19,624 nt of DNA, taken from positions 1-19,624 of the forward strand of contig MNYI01000141.1 in the NCBI GenBank assembly GCA_001873945.1, in the 5' to 3' direction. This DNA comes from Candidatus Desantisbacteria bacterium CG2_30_40_21 (GTDB lineage: Bacteria > UBA9089 > CG2-30-40-21). Positions 6,976-15,191 of this stretch are shown here, piece by piece (within the stretch, counting starts at the first letter, position 1; the number at the start of each line of letters is the position of its first letter). The position numbers and the translations under genes are program-made. The notes beneath the pieces are model-generated. The model was not told the origin of the DNA. It did no database searches and saw only the letters and a list, made by a program, of their open reading frames with translations.

Positions 6976-8898
6976 ATGGAATATATTTATAACCTTCTCC
7001 AACTATTTGCCTTCTTCTTTTATCTCTGCCTTGGGCTTTTTATGCTGCAACGAGGCAAGGATAAGAGTAAATACAGCTTCGTTATTCTTTGTCTTGGCCT
7101 TAGCCTTTTCAGTTTTGGGCATTTTAATCTCTTTACCCCGGGAATGCCTGAATCCATGGCTTTATTCTGGATGAGGATATCCATTATTGGTTTGGCTTTT
7201 GTTTTGCCCGGTTATCTTCATTTTGTGGCATTGCTCATAGGATATACTTCATTACTGAAACATAAATTATATTACTGGGCATATATTGTTAGTGCCGGTT
7301 TCATCCTGCCATTAACCTTAAGTCATAAGAGCTTTCAGGTTTATAACTGGGGATATTATCCCATATTCAACCCTATGGTTAGCATCTATCATCTTTTTCT
7401 CCTTTTTCTTCTGGCTGAGACGGTTTATCTCCTCTATTCGGGATCGAAAAAGATCAGGGAGAAGATTGGAGACAAGATGCTGAGATACCTGATGTTGGGT
7501 GGAATATGCACCGTGATTCTGGTTGTTTTTAATATGTTGCCTGTTTATAAGATTAAGGTCTACCCTGCTGGCAATATTATAGTTTTTCCCTATGTCTTGT
7601 TTTTGAGCTATCTTATCCTGAAGTACCAATTAATACCCATCACTATCATAAAAAAAAGAGAGGCTTATTCCATAACAGCCGGGTTTCTAATGTTTCTATT
7701 AGTCTATGGGGTATTATACATAGACTATTTTCTTAAAATCTCATGGCATAACTCTCTCTGGCCAACGATTATTCTCGGTCTAATCATGGTCATGGTTTTT
7801 AAGTCATTACATAGCAGGATTAATAAAATTATTGACTATATATTCTTTCGAAAAGCTTATATGCATACCTTAGCCTTGCAGGATTTTACCAGAAGCCTGT
7901 CCTCTACCTTAACCAGAGAGGTTTTGCTGCATTCAATGCTTGGTACCTTAGAGAGAATACTAGACACAAATATCATCTTTATTATGACCATAGAGGACAA
8001 ACACTATAAGATTATACAAAGCGTTGGATTAGATGAAAAGACTGTTCATAGTATGTCGTTCAGCTATAGTCATCCAATTGTTACCATTCTGAAAGAGGAA
8101 AAAGCCATCCTTTTGTTAAATGAAGTAAGTGATGAAAATCTGCGAAGATATTTTGAGAAAACACAAGCTGTTATCTTTCTTCCTATTATTTATCAAGATT
8201 CTTTGCCCGGGATAATTGGTATTGGACGAAAGAGGTGTGGGGATTATAATGATAATGACTTGCTGTGGCTATCTAATTTTTCTCTTAGTGCGAGTCTTGG
8301 CATGGTGAATACAGGCTTATATGAGGAACGAACAAGGCATTTGTATGAAGGAATCAAGATTTTGGTCCAAACCCTTGAGGCTAAAGATACCTATACGCAT
8401 GGTCATTGCGAACGGGTGGCTGATATTTCCCATCTCATTGGGTGTCAATTAAACTTGTCTGAAACTCAACTTGAAGATTTGAAAATGGCATCCATACTCC
8501 ATGATATTGGTAAGATTGGAGTTAGCAAACAGGTATTGAATAAGCCTGGATTTTTAACCCAGAAGGAATTTATGGAAATAAAGGAACACCCCAGTATAGG
8601 GGGAAAAATAGTAGAGAGTATCTGTTTCCCGGCTGATGTCCATAATGGGATAAAATTACATCATGAACGATTTGATGGGAAGGGGTATCCAGAGGGTAGA
8701 GAAAACAAGGATTGCCCATTAATAGCCAGAATTATTCAGGTAGCAGATGCCTATGAAGCCATGACCTCAAATAGACCCTATCGTCAGGCAATGACTCAAG
8801 AAGCAGCCATGGAGGAACTTAATCGGGGAAAGGCAAAACAGTTTGATCCTTATATTGTGGAGGCTTTTTTGAAGGCTACGGGAGAGAGCGACTTATAA
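6976..8898 (+). CDS. membrane 7TM-GAF-HD-GYP phosphodiesterase, canonical motifs
   Basis: This 640-residue paralogue of the preceding protein starts at ATG, 6 nt after AAGGAG (6964-6969). The N-terminal ~285 residues hold about eight membrane segments. A GAF-like domain (about 295-440) and HD-GYP (about 447-637) follow. All expected HD-GYP residues are present: HGH in YTHGHCERV, His509-Asp510 and Lys513 in LHDIGKIG, the His in EHPSIGG, His562-His563-Glu564, DGKGYP (567-572), VAD, and AMTSNRPYR. It should therefore be an active cyclic di-GMP phosphodiesterase responding to a membrane or cytosolic GAF signal. It is the last gene of the operon; its TAA stop (8896-8898) lies at the edge of a large hairpin. 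The only GGDEF domain in the window is degenerate, so the locus would lower rather than raise cyclic di-GMP. Confidence 0.9.
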   Translation: MEYIYNLLQLFAFFFYLCLGLFMLQRGKDKSKYSFVILCLGLSLFSFGHFNLFTPGMPESMALFWMRISIIGLAFVLPGYLHFVALLIGYTSLLKHKLYYWAYIVSAGFILPLTLSHKSFQVYNWGYYPIFNPMVSIYHLFLLFLLAETVYLLYSGSKKIREKIGDKMLRYLMLGGICTVILVVFNMLPVYKIKVYPAGNIIVFPYVLFLSYLILKYQLIPITIIKKREAYSITAGFLMFLLVYGVLYIDYFLKISWHNSLWPTIILGLIMVMVFKSLHSRINKIIDYIFFRKAYMHTLALQDFTRSLSSTLTREVLLHSMLGTLERILDTNIIFIMTIEDKHYKIIQSVGLDEKTVHSMSFSYSHPIVTILKEEKAILLLNEVSDENLRRYFEKTQAVIFLPIIYQDSLPGIIGIGRKRCGDYNDNDLLWLSNFSLSASLGMVNTGLYEERTRHLYEGIKILVQTLEAKDTYTHGHCERVADISHLIGCQLNLSETQLEDLKMASILHDIGKIGVSKQVLNKPGFLTQKEFMEIKEHPSIGGKIVESICFPADVHNGIKLHHERFDGKGYPEGRENKDCPLIARIIQVADAYEAMTSNRPYRQAMTQEAAMEELNRGKAKQFDPYIVEAFLKATGESDL

Positions 8899-8965
8899 AT
8901 CGAAAATGGGGACAGCACCTTATTTTTAGAAGAAAAATAGGGTGCTGTCCCCATTTTTCCGATTT
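8897..8965. repeat. mobile-type hairpin repeat, copy 1 (possible bidirectional terminator)
   Basis: A long imperfect palindrome: outer arms AAATCG/CGATTT, a 17-bp central stem (8903-8919 with 8941-8957, core GGGGACAGCACC), then TATTTTT/AAAAATA around a 5-nt loop. The stem totals about 31 bp with a 2-nt bulge. A T-run follows the second arm, so it could stop transcription of the HD-GYP gene (+) and of the efflux operon (-). A second copy lies inverted at 16361-16413, which shows it is a dispersed repeat. Elements with this GGGGACAGCACC wording resemble REP-like palindromes, some of which are moved by TnpA-REP transposases; none is encoded here. Confidence 0.8.
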
Positions 8966-9001
8966 CCATTGCCGAAAGCCCTTGTGCATTGCTTACTACC
9001 T

Positions 9002-9145
9002 CTACCTGCTCGGATTATTAGAAATAGATAGTGAGACAGCCTGTTCAAGAGTCAGCCCTCCTGTAATCTTTTCATCGCCAGCATCTACGGTATGATTTAA
9101 CAAAATTAATATTGATAAACATAGGAATACCTTTTTATAACACAC
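9002..9145 (-). pseudogene. truncated N-terminus of a second TolC-family outer-membrane factor
   Basis: A 47-codon reading frame starts at GTG (9145-9143), 3 nt after the cusA stop, with GGAGG 8 nt upstream at the end of cusA. It encodes a convincing signal peptide (MCYKKVFLCLSILILLN...VDA) followed by GGLTLEQAVSLSISNNPS, the typical first helix of TolC/OEP-family efflux proteins. It then meets TAG (9004-9002). Another frame stays open just beyond the stop for about 20 codons and enters the hairpin repeat. Normal family members exceed 400 residues, so this is a remnant or a stub ended by frameshift and deletion. The complete outer-membrane factor at 13722-14936 presumably serves the pump. Translation of the stub remains possible. 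Confidence 0.65.
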
Positions 9146-9148
9146 TAC

Positions 9149-12100
9149 TTACGCCTCCTTCTGAATGCTTACAAATTTTTCTCTCTTCATCTCAAAATGC
9201 CATTTCCACAATAAATATATCGCCGGATAAACAAGTAGCTCCATCAGAAATGAAGTAAATAACCCGCCTATCATCGGTGCGGCAATCCGTTTCGTTACAT
9301 CTGAGCCTACACCAACAGACCACATAATGGGCAAAAGCGACAAATCGCAGGCTACAGTCATAAACTTGGGACGCACCCTCTTTACTGCTCCTTCAATGAT
9401 AGCTGCCTTCAGGTCATGGAGGTTATTCATCAATCCCTGCCTCTTCCTTTCCTCATAGGCTAAATCAAGATAGAGGAGCATAAATACCCCTGTTTCTGCA
9501 TCTATACCAAGCAGGGCAATTAGCCCTACCCAGACGGCTATGCTCATATTATACCCAAGCAGATACAAAAACCAGATAGCACCTACCGCAGAAAATGGCA
9601 CAGAAAGAAAGACAATCATTGTTTTGGCAATAGAGCCGGTGTTGAGATAGAGAAGCAGAAAGATGATAAAGATAGTAATGGGCAAGACGAGCTTGAGTCT
9701 TTCCTTTACCCTGGACATAAACTCATACTGTCCTGAAAAGGAGATACCGTAACCAGCTGGTATCTTTACCTGCTGATGGATTGCCTCCTTCAGTTTTTGG
9801 ACATAACCTCCAATATCGCTATCTTTAACATCAATATAGACATAGCCGGACAATAGCCCATTTTCATCACGAATCATTGACGGACCTGATGTTAGCTTAA
9901 TATCACAGAGTTGACCAAGCGGGATGTAGCCTCTGGGGTCGGGATTTTGGGTTCGGGGTTTGCCCATTGCCTGTTGCCCATTGGACTGCATTATCGGCAC
10001 AAGTAACCCTTTCAGGTCGAAAATATCATCCCGCAGTTCTCGTTTTATCCTCAAATTCACCGGATACCGTGCCCGGCCTTCAATCGTGGTCGTGATATTT
10101 TTCCCACCAATGGCATTCATAATGTACGAATTCACATCATCAATTGTTAACCCATATCTGGCAATTTCATCCCTTTTTATCTCAAAGTCAAGGAAATATC
10201 CGCCAGCCGTCCTTTCGGCAAAGGCGGAGCGGGTGTCAGGAACACTCATTGCAGCCTGTTCAATCTTCTCCCCGAGCTCCTCTATCTTTTTCAGATCACT
10301 TCCAAAGATTTTTACCCCAACTGGTGTTCTAATCCCTGTAGTCAGCATATCAATTCTGGCTTTAATGGGCATGGTCCAGGCATTGGAGACACCAGGCAAT
10401 TGCATCTTGCTGTCTATCTCGGCTACCAATTCCTCGTAGGTTATCTTATCCCGCCAGATATGCCGCAGGGGTACCTTCAAAAACTCAGGTATTTCTGAAT
10501 ACCAGATCTTCTTCTCTCGCCACTGGTCATCCGGTTTCAGAATAGCCACAGTCTCCATCATTGAGAATGGTGCTGGGTCAGTAGCGGTATCTGCCCTGCC
10601 TGCCTTGCCATAGACCCGCTCTATTTCAGGAATGCTTTTTAGGATTTTATCCTGCACCTGCAATAATTTACTTGCCTCAGTAACCGATATACCCGGCATA
10701 GTCGTAGGCATATAAAATAGCGTTCCTTCATACAACGGTGGCATAAATTCACTACCAAGCTTCATAAAAACAGGGATGGTGCTGGCTACAATCAAAATCG
10801 CAGTTAGTATCACCATAACTGGGTATTTTAAGACAAATTCCACAGCTGGATGATAAATCTTATGCAGTATCCTGCTGATTGGATGTTTCTCCTCAGGTGT
10901 TATCTTAGTTATAATAACAGTATTCAAAATAGATGCCAAAAATTTTGGTTTGAATTTGAATTTCTCTAACCTGAAGAATAGGAGGATGATAGCCGGGGTA
11001 AGGGTAATAGCCAGAATAGCCGAGAAGATCATAGCGAAATTTTTGGTAAAGGCAAGTGGCTGGAACAATCTTCCTTCTTGTGCCTGCAAGGCAAAGATGG
11101 GAATGAATGAGATGCCAATGACTAAAAGTGAGTAGAATGCTGGCCTACCTACCTCTTTTATGGCAGAAATTATCACCTCCTTGTAATCACCCTTTCTGCC
11201 CTCTTTATCCCACCGTTCTAACTTCTTATGGGATTGCTCCACGACAACAATGGCGGCATCAATCATAGCCCCAATGGCAATAGCAATTCCGCCAAGGGAC
11301 ATGATATTTGAGGTAATCCCTAAGCCATACATAGGGATAAAAGAGATAATGGTGGCTATAGGCAGGGTGAGGATGGGGATAATGGCTGAAGGGATATGTA
11401 ATAGGAATAAAAGGATAATCAGGCTGACGATGAGCAGTTCATCCCTTAAGGTGGTTTTCAAGGTATCAATTGATGCCTTAATAAGCTTTGAGCGGTCATA
11501 AACCGGAACAACCTCTAAGCCATCAGGCAAACTTGGCTTGAGCTCCTTTAGTTTATCCTTTACCCGCTGGATAACCTTGAGGGCATTTTCGCCCTGCCGC
11601 ATCACGATTATGCCGGAGACGGTCTCACCAATACCATCTAAATCACCAACACCCCTTCTTATCTCCGGACCAAACTCGACCCGGGCAATATCCTTAATCC
11701 GCAGGGGAACACCACCCTTTGATTTCACCACAATATTTTTAATATCCGCGATTGACTTAGCATACCCCCGTCCCCTTATCATATACTCCCTGCCGGAGAA
11801 TTCAAGAAGCCTGCCGCCGGCATCCTGATTGCTTAAGCGAATAGCAGCGGTAACATCATTGACAGAGATCCCATACCCTGCCAAGAGATTTGGGTCAATA
11901 TTTACCTGATACTGTTTCTGAAATCCACCGATGGTGGCAACCTCAGAAACACCCTCTGTTGCCTGTAGGTAATATCGCAAAAACCAGTCCTGATAACTGC
12001 GTATCTCTTCTATGGAATGCTTGCCAGATTTATCCACTAGGGCATACTGATAGACCCAACCAAGCCCTGTGGCATCAGGTCCAAGTTTAGTCTGGACACC

Positions 12101-12466
12101 TTGAGGAAGGCTTGACTGTATCTTGCTTAAATACTCCAACACTCGCGACCTTGCCCAGTAGATGTCCGTTCCCTCTTCAAATATCACATAAACAAAGGAA
12201 TAGCCAAAGTCAGAAAATCCACGAATATCCTTTACCTTTGGTGCACCAAGCAGGGAGGTGATGACAGGATAGGTAATCTGGTCTTCAATAATATCCGGGC
12301 TTCTATCCCATGTGGACTGGATAATAACCTGGGTATCGGTCAGGTCAGGGATAGCATCCAAAGGCACATTCTGCATACACCACCAACCCAAAAGCGTGGC
12401 GCAGATAACCATAGTCAGGACAATAAATTTATTTTTTGCGGAATACTCGATTATCTTTTCTATCAA
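9149..12466 (-). CDS. cusA: CusA-like heavy-metal efflux RND transporter
   Basis: This 1105-residue inner-membrane pump of the HME-RND family expels metal ions through a tripartite complex using proton motive force. Family marks include the N-terminal PDLTDTQV block, GAMIDAAIVVVE.SHKKLE in the fourth membrane region, EFMPPLYEGTLFYMP, and a C-terminal RVRPK.MTV...AAPMIGG block. The three methionines that relay Cu(I)/Ag(I) in E. coli CusA (573, 623, 672) have counterparts at Met586 (YMPTTMPG), Met636 (PFSMMETV) and Met707 (RIDMLTTG). Monovalent copper or silver is therefore the likely substrate. Relative to E. coli there is about 22 residues of extra sequence between the second and third methionines. 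The start overlaps the adaptor gene by 4 nt (ATGA type). Two twelve-segment transporter halves with large periplasmic loops fit the length. Confidence 0.93.
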   Translation of the reverse strand: MIEKIIEYSAKNKFIVLTMVICATLLGWWCMQNVPLDAIPDLTDTQVIIQSTWDRSPDIIEDQITYPVITSLLGAPKVKDIRGFSDFGYSFVYVIFEEGTDIYWARSRVLEYLSKIQSSLPQGVQTKLGPDATGLGWVYQYALVDKSGKHSIEEIRSYQDWFLRYYLQATEGVSEVATIGGFQKQYQVNIDPNLLAGYGISVNDVTAAIRLSNQDAGGRLLEFSGREYMIRGRGYAKSIADIKNIVVKSKGGVPLRIKDIARVEFGPEIRRGVGDLDGIGETVSGIIVMRQGENALKVIQRVKDKLKELKPSLPDGLEVVPVYDRSKLIKASIDTLKTTLRDELLIVSLIILLFLLHIPSAIIPILTLPIATIISFIPMYGLGITSNIMSLGGIAIAIGAMIDAAIVVVEQSHKKLERWDKEGRKGDYKEVIISAIKEVGRPAFYSLLVIGISFIPIFALQAQEGRLFQPLAFTKNFAMIFSAILAITLTPAIILLFFRLEKFKFKPKFLASILNTVIITKITPEEKHPISRILHKIYHPAVEFVLKYPVMVILTAILIVASTIPVFMKLGSEFMPPLYEGTLFYMPTTMPGISVTEASKLLQVQDKILKSIPEIERVYGKAGRADTATDPAPFSMMETVAILKPDDQWREKKIWYSEIPEFLKVPLRHIWRDKITYEELVAEIDSKMQLPGVSNAWTMPIKARIDMLTTGIRTPVGVKIFGSDLKKIEELGEKIEQAAMSVPDTRSAFAERTAGGYFLDFEIKRDEIARYGLTIDDVNSYIMNAIGGKNITTTIEGRARYPVNLRIKRELRDDIFDLKGLLVPIMQSNGQQAMGKPRTQNPDPRGYIPLGQLCDIKLTSGPSMIRDENGLLSGYVYIDVKDSDIGGYVQKLKEAIHQQVKIPAGYGISFSGQYEFMSRVKERLKLVLPITIFIIFLLLYLNTGSIAKTMIVFLSVPFSAVGAIWFLYLLGYNMSIAVWVGLIALLGIDAETGVFMLLYLDLAYEERKRQGLMNNLHDLKAAIIEGAVKRVRPKFMTVACDLSLLPIMWSVGVGSDVTKRIAAPMIGGLFTSFLMELLVYPAIYLLWKWHFEMKREKFVSIQKEA

Positions 12467-13725
12467 TGGTGATGTTCTCCTTTAGAGCTTTCCCCAGTCA
12501 TCCCAGAGAGCGCCTCCTTCATTCTGCTTTCTGAGTCAATCAGGAAATTGGCATTGGTTACTACCTCATCCCCTTCCTTTATCCCTTCCAAAACCTCGCA
12601 AAATCCTTCAACCTTTACACCGAGTTTGACATCAACCGGCTTAAAATGCCCATCCTCTCTGGCTAATATTACTAGTTGTCGCTCCCCGGTGTCAATCACG
12701 GCTGAATCTACTACTGCCAGCCTTCTACCCAGCTCAACCTTTATCCCCACATTCACATACGAATTCGGCTTTAAGACATACCCCGGGTTAGCCACTTCAA
12801 TCCTGACCTTAACTGTTCGCAGTTCACCCTCAAGATAAGGGTAGATATAGGTTATCCTACCACGCAACACCTTGCCGGACAATAACGATATTTCAGCCAC
12901 CTGCCCTATTTTAACCAATGGGATATCCTGCTCATAGATATCCGCAATTATCCAGACAGAGGATAAATCAGCAATCTTATACAAGCTCTCCCCGGGCATA
13001 ATCTTCATCCCTTCTACCACCATCTTTTCTATAACAAAGCCTTCGTTCTGTGAATGGACGATTAATGTCTTTGTCATCTCGCCTTTTTCCTCTAATTGCT
13101 TTATCTGTTCATCCGTAATATCCCACAATTTAAGCCTTCTTTCCGTCGCCTCAACCATAGACTGGCTACTTACCTTTATCTCCTCAAATTGGCTGTTCTT
13201 GCCAATCTCTCTATTTTTCAGCGAAAGCAGATATTCCTCCTGAGCCGAGACAAGTTCAGGTGAATAGATAGTAAACAATGGCTCGCCCTTTTTCACCAAT
13301 TTACCGGTATAGTTGACGAACAGCTTTTCTATCCAGCCCTCAAACTTGGTATTAATGCTAAATATCCGCCGTTCATCATAATCCACCAACCCTTTTGCCG
13401 CAATGAGTTTTTGCAAGCTAACAAATCCTACATTAGCTGTCTTGACCCCAATCAATTGTTGTTTTTCAGGGGAAATAAAGATCACACCCTTTTCCGTCTT
13501 CTCTCCCTTTATCTCACTGGCTTTTTTTAGCACCAATGTCATACCGCAAATCGGGCATTGACCTGATCTATCAGAGGTATAGTCAGGGTGCATGGGGCAG
13601 GAATATATTTGCTTGATCGCAGTCTTCTGTTGATGAGTAGCGTTACGCTGATACCTTTGCGTCAGGACAAAAACACCAGAGATGATAAGCAGGATTACCC
13701 CCAATGCTAATATTTTCCTTTTCAT
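12463..13725 (-). CDS. cusB: CusB-like periplasmic adaptor with N-terminal heavy-metal-binding domain
   Basis: This 420-residue membrane fusion protein of the HlyD/CusB family links the RND pump to the outer-membrane factor. It has one N-terminal membrane anchor (about 5-22), then a small metal-binding domain with CPMHP (43-47) and CPICGM (57-62), then barrel-sandwich, alpha-hairpin (about 160-215) and beta-barrel domains. It ends with the FLIDSESRMKEAL segment typical of CusB. The tail GEHHH could bind metal. The CPMHP...CPICGM domain is related to those of the two small proteins upstream and may take metal from them. The gene overlaps both neighbours by 4 nt, so cusC-, cusB- and cusA-like genes are probably translationally coupled. 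Confidence 0.92.
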   Translation of the reverse strand: MKRKILALGVILLIISGVFVLTQRYQRNATHQQKTAIKQIYSCPMHPDYTSDRSGQCPICGMTLVLKKASEIKGEKTEKGVIFISPEKQQLIGVKTANVGFVSLQKLIAAKGLVDYDERRIFSINTKFEGWIEKLFVNYTGKLVKKGEPLFTIYSPELVSAQEEYLLSLKNREIGKNSQFEEIKVSSQSMVEATERRLKLWDITDEQIKQLEEKGEMTKTLIVHSQNEGFVIEKMVVEGMKIMPGESLYKIADLSSVWIIADIYEQDIPLVKIGQVAEISLLSGKVLRGRITYIYPYLEGELRTVKVRIEVANPGYVLKPNSYVNVGIKVELGRRLAVVDSAVIDTGERQLVILAREDGHFKPVDVKLGVKVEGFCEVLEGIKEGDEVVTNANFLIDSESRMKEALSGMTGESSKGEHHH

Positions 13726-14936
13726 AATCCACCCCCTGTTAATCTTTCAATCTCAGCCATAGCCTTTCCATATTCTGTCAGCAACTCATAATACCTCAAC
13801 TCTCCTTCCTGCAATCTCATTATGGTGTCAAACATCATCAAAAAATCAATCTTGCCGGTTTTATAGTTAGACAGGGCAGAGGTATAGGTCAGGTTTAACT
13901 GGGGGATAATGGCTGTTTTGTACAGGTTCAGGTTTGTCAGGGTAGATTTTGCCATCAAATGACTTTCTTTGAGCATAAGCAATAGCTCCAATTTCTTCTG
14001 CTCGTATTCTTTTTTGGTAGCGGATAGATTTGCCTCTATCTCTAACAGGGCGTTTTTCTGTTTTTTGTCTTTATACAACGGGTACATTATTCCAAGTCGG
14101 ACACTCCAGTTACCGGAGATCATCAATTCAGCCTGCGAGACGAAGTCGGGCTTAAACTCCTTTTTTGCCAGCTCAACCTCTTTTTCACCCATCTGTGTCT
14201 GGTATTCAACCATCTTCAGCATCGGTGAATTCTCAAGGGCAATTCGTTGCAACTCAGCATATTCTCTTGATTCTAACAGGGTTAATTCAGCAGGCATATC
14301 AATGGGTATCGTATCCTTTTCAGGAGAAATGCCTGTGGAAAACCACAGGAGATGATAGGACGCCTGTTCCTTTTTTGCTTCCAACATAATGAGTCTTTCC
14401 GTTTGCATGGATATTTCTGTCTGGATTCGCAAGATATCCGTTTGCGGTATCATCCCAGTGGCATACATAGCATTGGCTATTCCCTCAATATGCTTCAGGT
14501 GTTCCTTGGTTCGGTTGGTTATTTCAATTGACTTATTCACCCAAAACAGTTCGTAGTAGTCCTTTTTTGTCTGAGCAATCTTTTCAAGGGTGATAGCAGA
14601 TAATTCTGTCTCAAGCATCTTTAATTGCCGTTTTTCCTTCTCACCCATCAAGGATAATTTACCGGGGTAGGGGAATGCCTGTTGGAACATAAGTGAGCCT
14701 TCAGTCATCCCTTCGGTTTTTCCAAGTCCAACTCCAATCATTGGGTCAGGAATGACTTGCACTTTTTCAATCTTTGCCTTTTGTGCGGTTAATCTTTCCC
14801 TGACCTTCAGGATTTCAGGATGTTGCTTGCTTAAATCTATCAATCCAGCTAAATCAGTAGCGGATACATCCTTTAATGAGGCAATGATTATAATTACTAT
14901 TAGCCAGCAGATCTTTCTCATCTTTGTTTTTTTCAT
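13722..14936 (-). CDS. TolC/CusC-family outer-membrane efflux protein
   Basis: The 404-residue protein belongs to the outer-membrane efflux (OEP/TolC) family: a Sec signal peptide (about 1-27, with the hydrophobic stretch ICWLIVIIIIASL), two long helical repeats with coiled-coil character (about 35-200 and 230-400), and PDPMIGVGLG marking a beta-barrel strand. The ATG at 14936 is chosen because AAGGG lies about 8 nt before it; a GTG at 14945 would touch that site. No lipobox cysteine is seen, unlike E. coli CusC. It would form the exit duct for the adaptor and pump encoded directly downstream. Its promoter region holds a MITE-like inverted repeat and TTACTA palindromes. Overlap with the adaptor gene is 4 nt. 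Confidence 0.88.
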   Translation of the reverse strand: MKKTKMRKICWLIVIIIIASLKDVSATDLAGLIDLSKQHPEILKVRERLTAQKAKIEKVQVIPDPMIGVGLGKTEGMTEGSLMFQQAFPYPGKLSLMGEKEKRQLKMLETELSAITLEKIAQTKKDYYELFWVNKSIEITNRTKEHLKHIEGIANAMYATGMIPQTDILRIQTEISMQTERLIMLEAKKEQASYHLLWFSTGISPEKDTIPIDMPAELTLLESREYAELQRIALENSPMLKMVEYQTQMGEKEVELAKKEFKPDFVSQAELMISGNWSVRLGIMYPLYKDKKQKNALLEIEANLSATKKEYEQKKLELLLMLKESHLMAKSTLTNLNLYKTAIIPQLNLTYTSALSNYKTGKIDFLMMFDTIMRLQEGELRYYELLTEYGKAMAEIERLTGGGL

Positions 14937-14960
14937 CAATGACACCCTTTACCATGTTGT

Positions 14961-14986
14961 TTACTATATAGTAACCCAAGTTACTA
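14961..14986. promoter_or_regulatory. palindromic TTACTA cluster upstream of the efflux genes
   Basis: TTACTATATAGTAA (14961-14974) is a perfect 14-bp palindrome. It overlaps a second dyad, GTAAC-CCAA-GTTAC (14971-14984), giving three TTACTA units in alternating orientation within 26 bp. It sits 25-50 bp upstream of the outer-membrane factor start. This arrangement could be an operator for a metal-responsive or BlaI/CopY-like repressor. No regulator gene is in the window, and the palindrome also touches the end of the MITE-like element, so its role is uncertain. Confidence 0.35.
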
Positions 14987-15173
14987 CCTATTGACATCCA
15001 TGTCTATAGTTTGTTATTATCGTAGGGAAAGAGCCTGCCTCTGCGAAAGCAGGGGGCTTGTCCCTGTCCGCAAAACTCAGGCGAATTGTCGCAAAGTAAA
15101 ACACGGATACCCACAAGGGGATGTCCCTACGAGTGAATAACGAACAAACGAACATAGGTGGCAACTTGGGTTA
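14972..15173. repeat. MITE-like element with about 20-bp terminal inverted repeats
   Basis: TAACCCAAGTTACTACCTAT (14972-14991) matches the reverse complement of 15154-15173 at 18 of 20 positions. The inverted symmetry continues inward: a TTGTTATTATCGTAGGGA-like arm near 15011-15028 faces TCCCTACGAGTGAATAACGAACAA near 15124-15147. The interior holds smaller dyads such as CCTGC...GCAGG. It encodes nothing and fills the gap between the small metal-binding protein gene and the efflux genes. Size and structure fit a miniature inverted-repeat element. No clear target duplication can be defined. Confidence 0.55.
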
Positions 15174-15191
15174 TAGTGCTTCACACCTTGC

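Noticed and set aside
9960..10439. Open frame of 159 codons on the + strand inside cusA
   Set aside because: It is antisense to a strongly conserved transporter, its translation has no recognisable motif, and it is best explained as a shadow frame.
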